The notes under the pieces are model-generated. The model made no database searches, was not told the origin of the DNA, and worked only from the letters and a program-made list of their open reading frames with translations. The position numbers and the translations under genes are program-made. From Rhizobium sp. Q54 (GTDB taxonomy: Bacteria; Pseudomonadota; Alphaproteobacteria; Rhizobiales; Beijerinckiaceae), in assembly GCA_945878875.1 (NCBI GenBank), contig CAMCUC010000013.1:1-59390 (forward strand): DNA of 59,390 nt, in the 5' to 3' direction. Each line of letters begins with the position of its first letter. The stretch's first letter is position 1. Positions 56,051 to 59,390 of this stretch are shown here, in pieces.

Positions 56051-56607
56051 CACACAGGCAGCGTTAAACTAACCCGGTTAACTAGACGTGCAAGCGGTCT
56101 TCATCGCCGACAGCTTTCCGACAAGCCTCAAAGCTGCCTTGCTGGCCAATGCAACAGGCGTTCGCGGCGCAACAAAGATGCCGCATAGCGCCCCTCGATA
56201 CGGACGCAGCGCACGCGCAATTGAGGCCAATTTGGTGCACGCAACGCTTGGCGACGGAGCGATAGTCAACCGTCAAAAGCCTGCGCACAACGACGCTCAG
56301 CACACCGGAAAGCTGTGCGGAAAAAGTCATAAAAGTTTCAAATGTCATTGATTTTACGACATCTGTAGAAAATACGCATCTATAAAAAAACAGCGCTGAC
56401 GCCTGAACGCATCACACGAAGTCAGCACTCTTGCGCCACGCCGCGCAACGACAATCAAGCCTGCGCACAGTTCCGCTGCATGGAATAGTACGGGGCTAAA
56501 TGGCGACTAGCTATGATCGACAAGCGAACCGCCAGAGCGATTTTATCCGGCGCTAAAGACCTGAAAAAAAAATTTGAAAAATGAAGTTTTTTTCCGCACC
56601 AGCCACG
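56051..56607. other. Long gene-poor interval between the histone-like gene and gatB
   Basis: Open frames at 56082-56348 (minus) and 56088-56351 (plus) have no ribosome site and no recognisable family, so no gene is called. The stretch is more AT-rich than its surroundings, with A-runs at 56383-56389 and 56563-56571. A promoter for the histone-like gene and possibly a small RNA could lie here; neither is shown by the sequence. Confidence 0.4.
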
Positions 56608-56651
56608 CAGCGCCGCCGATTTTGCTCACTCACGCGAAATCGGCGGCGCTG
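56608..56651 (-). terminator. Strong hairpin downstream of gatB
   Basis: Perfect 15-base inverted arms (56608-56622 and 56637-56651, CAGCGCCGCCGATTT and its complement) with a 14-base loop, starting 11 bases after the gatB stop. There is no T-run on the minus strand, so it may work with Rho or protect the mRNA end. Confidence 0.65.
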
Positions 56652-56662
56652 ATTCGGAATAA

Positions 56663-58138
56663 TCAGATGCCCAGTTTGCTCTTCAAAAGATCGTTCACCG
56701 ATTGCGGATTGGCCTTGCCGCCGGTCTCTTTCATCACTTGACCCACGAACCAGCCGAGCATTGTCGGCTTTGCCTGCGCCTGCGCGACCTTGTCGGGATT
56801 GGCCGCGATGATAGCATCCACCGCAGCTTCAATTGCGCCTGTGTCCGTGACCTGTTTCATGCCGCGCGCCTCAACGATGGCGCGCGGATCGGCGGTGCGC
56901 CCTTCCTCCCAAACGATCTCGATCAGATCCTTGGCGATCTTGCCGGAGATCATGTTGTTCGAGATCATCTGAACGATGGCGCTGTTGGCGGCAGCCGTGA
57001 TCGGACCGTCGACGACGCTCTGTCCCGCTTTGTTAAGGCGACCGAAATATTCGTTGATAAGCCAGTTGGCGGAGGCCTTGGGATCGGCGCCGGCGCGCAC
57101 CATGTCCTCGAAATAATCCGCCGTCTCACGCTCCATCACGAGCACGCCCGCGTCATAGGAGGCGAGGCCATAATCGCCCATAAAACGGGCCTTTTTGGCG
57201 TCCGGCAACTCAGGCAGTCCGCGCGCCAGATCGTCCACGAAAGCCTGGTCGAATTCGAGCGGCAACAAATCGGGATCGGGGAAATAGCGGTAGTCGTGCG
57301 CTTCTTCCTTGGAGCGCATGGACCGCGTTTCGCCCTTGCCGGGGTCAAACAGCCGCGTCTCCTGATCGATCTTGCCGCCATCTTCGATGATGGCAATCTG
57401 CCGACGCGCCTCAACGTCAACGGCCTGACCGATGAAGCGGATCGAGTTGACGTTCTTGATTTCGCAACGAGTGCCCAGTGGCGCGCCTGGGCGTCGCACG
57501 GAAACGTTCACGTCAGCGCGCAAACTGCCCTTCTCCATGTCGCCGTCGCACGTGCCCAGATAGCGCAGGATCGTGCGCAGCTTGGTTACATAAGCGCGCG
57601 CCTCTTCGGCTGAACGCAGGTCCGGCTTCGAAACAATCTCCATCAACGCAACGCCAGAGCGATTGAGATCGACGAAGCTCGACGTCGGCGATTGATCGTG
57701 GATCGACTTGCCTGCGTCCTGCTCCAGATGCAGGCGCTCAACGCCGACGCGGATTTGTTCGGTCGCTGACACGTCGACGATGACCTCGCCCTCGCCAACA
57801 ATGGGGCTCTTGAACTGGCTGATCTGATATCCCTGCGGCAGGTCGGGATAAAAGTAATTCTTGCGGTCAAACGTGGAGCGCAAATTGATCTGCGCTTCGA
57901 GGCCAAGGCCCGTGCGAACGGCCTGCCTCACGCATTCCTCGTTGATGACCGGCAGCATGCCCGGCATCGCCGCGTCCACCAGCGAGACATGGCTGTTTTC
58001 CTCGCCGCCGAATTCTGTCGAGGCGCCGGAGAACAGTTTGGATTTCGACGTGACCTGCGCATGGATCTCCATGCCGATGACGACTTCCCAATCGCCGGTG
58101 GCGCCTTTGATGAGTTTGGAATTGATCGGAGCGTTCAT
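56663..58138 (-). CDS. gatB: Aspartyl/glutamyl-tRNA amidotransferase subunit B
   Basis: 491 residues from the ATG at 58138. GatB features: [56 protein letters not shown]-type motif ([20 protein letters not shown]), [10 protein letters not shown] and the YqeY-like tail domain ([20 protein letters not shown]). With GatCA it converts Glu-tRNA(Gln), and Asp-tRNA(Asn) where needed, to the amide form. gatC and gatA are not in the window. The frame extension to 58189 is rejected because it lacks family similarity. Confidence 0.96.
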   Translation of the reverse strand: MNAPINSKLIKGATGDWEVVIGMEIHAQVTSKSKLFSGASTEFGGEENSHVSLVDAAMPGMLPVINEECVRQAVRTGLGLEAQINLRSTFDRKNYFYPDLPQGYQISQFKSPIVGEGEVIVDVSATEQIRVGVERLHLEQDAGKSIHDQSPTSSFVDLNRSGVALMEIVSKPDLRSAEEARAYVTKLRTILRYLGTCDGDMEKGSLRADVNVSVRRPGAPLGTRCEIKNVNSIRFIGQAVDVEARRQIAIIEDGGKIDQETRLFDPGKGETRSMRSKEEAHDYRYFPDPDLLPLEFDQAFVDDLARGLPELPDAKKARFMGDYGLASYDAGVLVMERETADYFEDMVRAGADPKASANWLINEYFGRLNKAGQSVVDGPITAAANSAIVQMISNNMISGKIAKDLIEIVWEEGRTADPRAIVEARGMKQVTDTGAIEAAVDAIIAANPDKVAQAQAKPTMLGWFVGQVMKETGGKANPQSVNDLLKSKLGI

Positions 58139-58257
58139 CTCAGCCTCGCATGTGGGGACGCTCAGCTCATGCCGCCGGCGCCCGTGCAAGGCTTAGGTAC
58201 CCTCTCCCGGCGCGCCCTTCAAGAAGAAGCGCACGCACCAACAAAAATGAACGCCGA

Positions 58258-59211
58258 TCAGACAGCGCAATGCAGCTCGTGAACGCTGAAAAGGCGCGCG
58301 CTGTCGCACCACACCGAGCCCGAAAGCCAGCCCGAGCGCTGCGCCAGAGCGCCGAAACGATCGACCTTCCACTTATGCGAATTCTCGGTGTGGATGGTCT
58401 CGCCGCGCGCAAAATGCACCACGTCCCCCTGCACCCGCACGCTCTGGTCGCGCAGGCTCTCCAGATGCATCTCCACCCGGCCAGCGTTTGCGTTCCAGCG
58501 GGCAAGATGGCGAAAGGCGGTCAGATCAAAATCGGCGCCCAGCTCGCGATTGATGCGCGCCAGCAGGTTCAAGTTGAACGCCGCCGTCACGCCGCGCGCG
58601 TCGTCATAGGCAGGCAGCAGGATCGCGGGATCTTTCTCAAGATCGACGCCGATGATGAGCCGCGAGCATGGGCCAAGCGTTTGCGCGAAATGGCCCAGCA
58701 GCTTTTGCGCCTGCACAGGCTCGAAATTGCCAATGGTGGAGCCGGGAAAAAAGCCAAGGCGCGGCGAGCCCAAAAGATCGCGCGGCATGGTGAAGTCCGC
58801 GCCAAAATCGGCGACCACGCATTCAACGCGCAGCAGCGGATAAAGCTGCGCCAGCCGCGCGCGCGCCTCCACCAGCGCGCTCTCGCTCACGTCGATGGCG
58901 ACATAGGCGGCAAGCTGCGGCAAAGCGTCGAGGACGATCTGCGTCTTGGCGCTGGAGCCCGATCCAAATTCAACAAGACATGAGCCCGGCTGTGTGCGCG
59001 CAGCTATATCAGCTGCACAATCGCGCAAGATCGAAGCTTCCGTCCGGGTTGGGTAATATTCGTCGAGCGCGGTGATCTCTTCAAACAATTGACTGCCACG
59101 CGCATCGTAGAAATAGCGGCAGGGCAAGCTCTTTTGCGGCTTTGAAAGACCTTCCGCCACGTCGCGCGCAAACGCTTCCAGATCGGAATCCATTTCAAGA
59201 TAATCACTCAT
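58258..59211 (-). CDS. egtD: L-histidine N(alpha)-methyltransferase EgtD
   Basis: About 317 residues from the ATG at 59211. SAM-binding fold: SLPCRYFYDARGSQLFEEIT, LDEYYPTRTEASIL, LVEFGSGSSAKTQIVLDAL and FFPGSTIGNFEP. It trimethylates histidine to hercynine, the first step of ergothioneine synthesis. The start codon overlaps the egtB stop by one base (TGATG), so the two are translationally coupled. Confidence 0.93.
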   Translation of the reverse strand: MSDYLEMDSDLEAFARDVAEGLSKPQKSLPCRYFYDARGSQLFEEITALDEYYPTRTEASILRDCAADIAARTQPGSCLVEFGSGSSAKTQIVLDALPQLAAYVAIDVSESALVEARARLAQLYPLLRVECVVADFGADFTMPRDLLGSPRLGFFPGSTIGNFEPVQAQKLLGHFAQTLGPCSRLIIGVDLEKDPAILLPAYDDARGVTAAFNLNLLARINRELGADFDLTAFRHLARWNANAGRVEMHLESLRDQSVRVQGDVVHFARGETIHTENSHKWKVDRFGALAQRSGWLSGSVWCDSARLFSVHELHCAV

Positions 59212-59390
59212 CAAACATCGTCCGCCAACCGCAGGCCGCTAAATTGCCAGCGCTGCCACGGATAAAAGAAATTGCGATAGCTCGCGCGCGAATGATCGTT
59301 CGCCGTGACGCAGGAGGCGCCGCGCAGCACCATCTGGTTGACCATGAACTTGCCATTGTATTCGCCAATCGCCCCGGCGGGCGCGCGGTA
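59211..59390 (-). CDS. egtB: Ergothioneine sulfoxide synthase EgtB (C-terminal part only)
   Basis: The last 59 codons and stop are in the window. The sequence [20 protein letters not shown] ... [19 protein letters not shown] is the conserved end of EgtB (formylglycine-generating-enzyme-like domain). EgtB joins gamma-Glu-Cys or Cys to hercynine with oxygen. The gene runs off the window edge. Confidence 0.9.
   Translation of the reverse strand, partial: YRAPAGAIGEYNGKFMVNQMVLRGASCVTANDHSRASYRNFFYPWQRWQFSGLRLADDV

Noticed and set aside
56082-56351. Opposed frames between the histone-like gene and gatB
   Set aside because: No ribosome site, no conserved motif, and both strands open over the same stretch. 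Treated as chance frames.

Overview
The window looks like chromosome of an alphaproteobacterium of the order Hyphomicrobiales (Rhizobiales). The reasons are the ccmIEFH (cycHJKL) - degP - two-component pair - glnE - PleC-like kinase order, the DUF5330-sufE-DUF6456-DnaA-like neighbourhood, a gene-transfer-agent (GTA) type structural cluster, and many DUF families (DUF1214, DUF1254, DUF1491, DUF2336) typical of that order. The family or genus cannot be fixed from what is seen. No rRNA, tRNA or CRISPR array was recognised.

Layout. (1) 1-8.5 kb: end of a fused MFS/acyltransferase/acyl-ACP ligase (Aas type) with a TetR regulator, aminopeptidase N and a PleC-like PAS kinase. (2) 8.5-21.8 kb, minus strand: glnE, an OmpR/EnvZ-type pair, DegP protease, the cytochrome c maturation operon ccmIEFH, then a PhoP/PhoQ-like pair headed by a PepSY-like exported protein. 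(3) 22-36.6 kb, minus strand: a GTA/prophage-like structural cluster in canonical order (small terminase, TerL, portal, prohead protease, capsid, connector, head closure, DUF3168, major tail protein, gp10, chaperone, tape measure, gp12), then a deletion scar joining the first codons of gp13 to the last ~230 codons of gp15, then DUF2793, a fibre-like protein and holin/spanin-like proteins. A trypsin-like protease and a YdcH-like protein sit inside it on the opposite strand, and a small unrecognised gene sits between portal and protease. (4) 36.9-46.4 kb: TIM-barrel isomerase-like protein, Crp/Fnr regulator, YcgN, PBP1A with a candidate CtrA site, OtsB, an orphan Bug receptor, a DUF1214/DUF1254 pair and a DUF2336 protein. 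(5) 46.4-49.3 kb: DUF1491, a peptidoglycan-binding protein and a DivJ-like kinase. (6) 49.6-55.5 kb: DUF5330, SufE, DUF6456, a DnaA-C-like protein, a decayed nasA nitrate reductase remnant next to possible insertion-sequence debris, and an intact cysG. (7) 55.6-59.4 kb: histone H1-like Lys/Ala protein, gatB, egtD and the end of egtB.

How the parts work together. The ccm genes are the heme lyase arm of cytochrome c assembly, and CysG makes siroheme. PleC- and DivJ-like kinases would both feed the DivK-CtrA cell-cycle pathway, and a perfect TTAA-N7-TTAA site precedes pbp1A. GTAs in relatives are controlled through CtrA. The most informative features are the deletion that removes gp13, gp14 and most of gp15 from an otherwise well-kept GTA cluster, the foreign genes inside that cluster, the nasA pseudogene, and a dispersed REP-like repeat found both inside the GTA and as an inverted pair after otsB.
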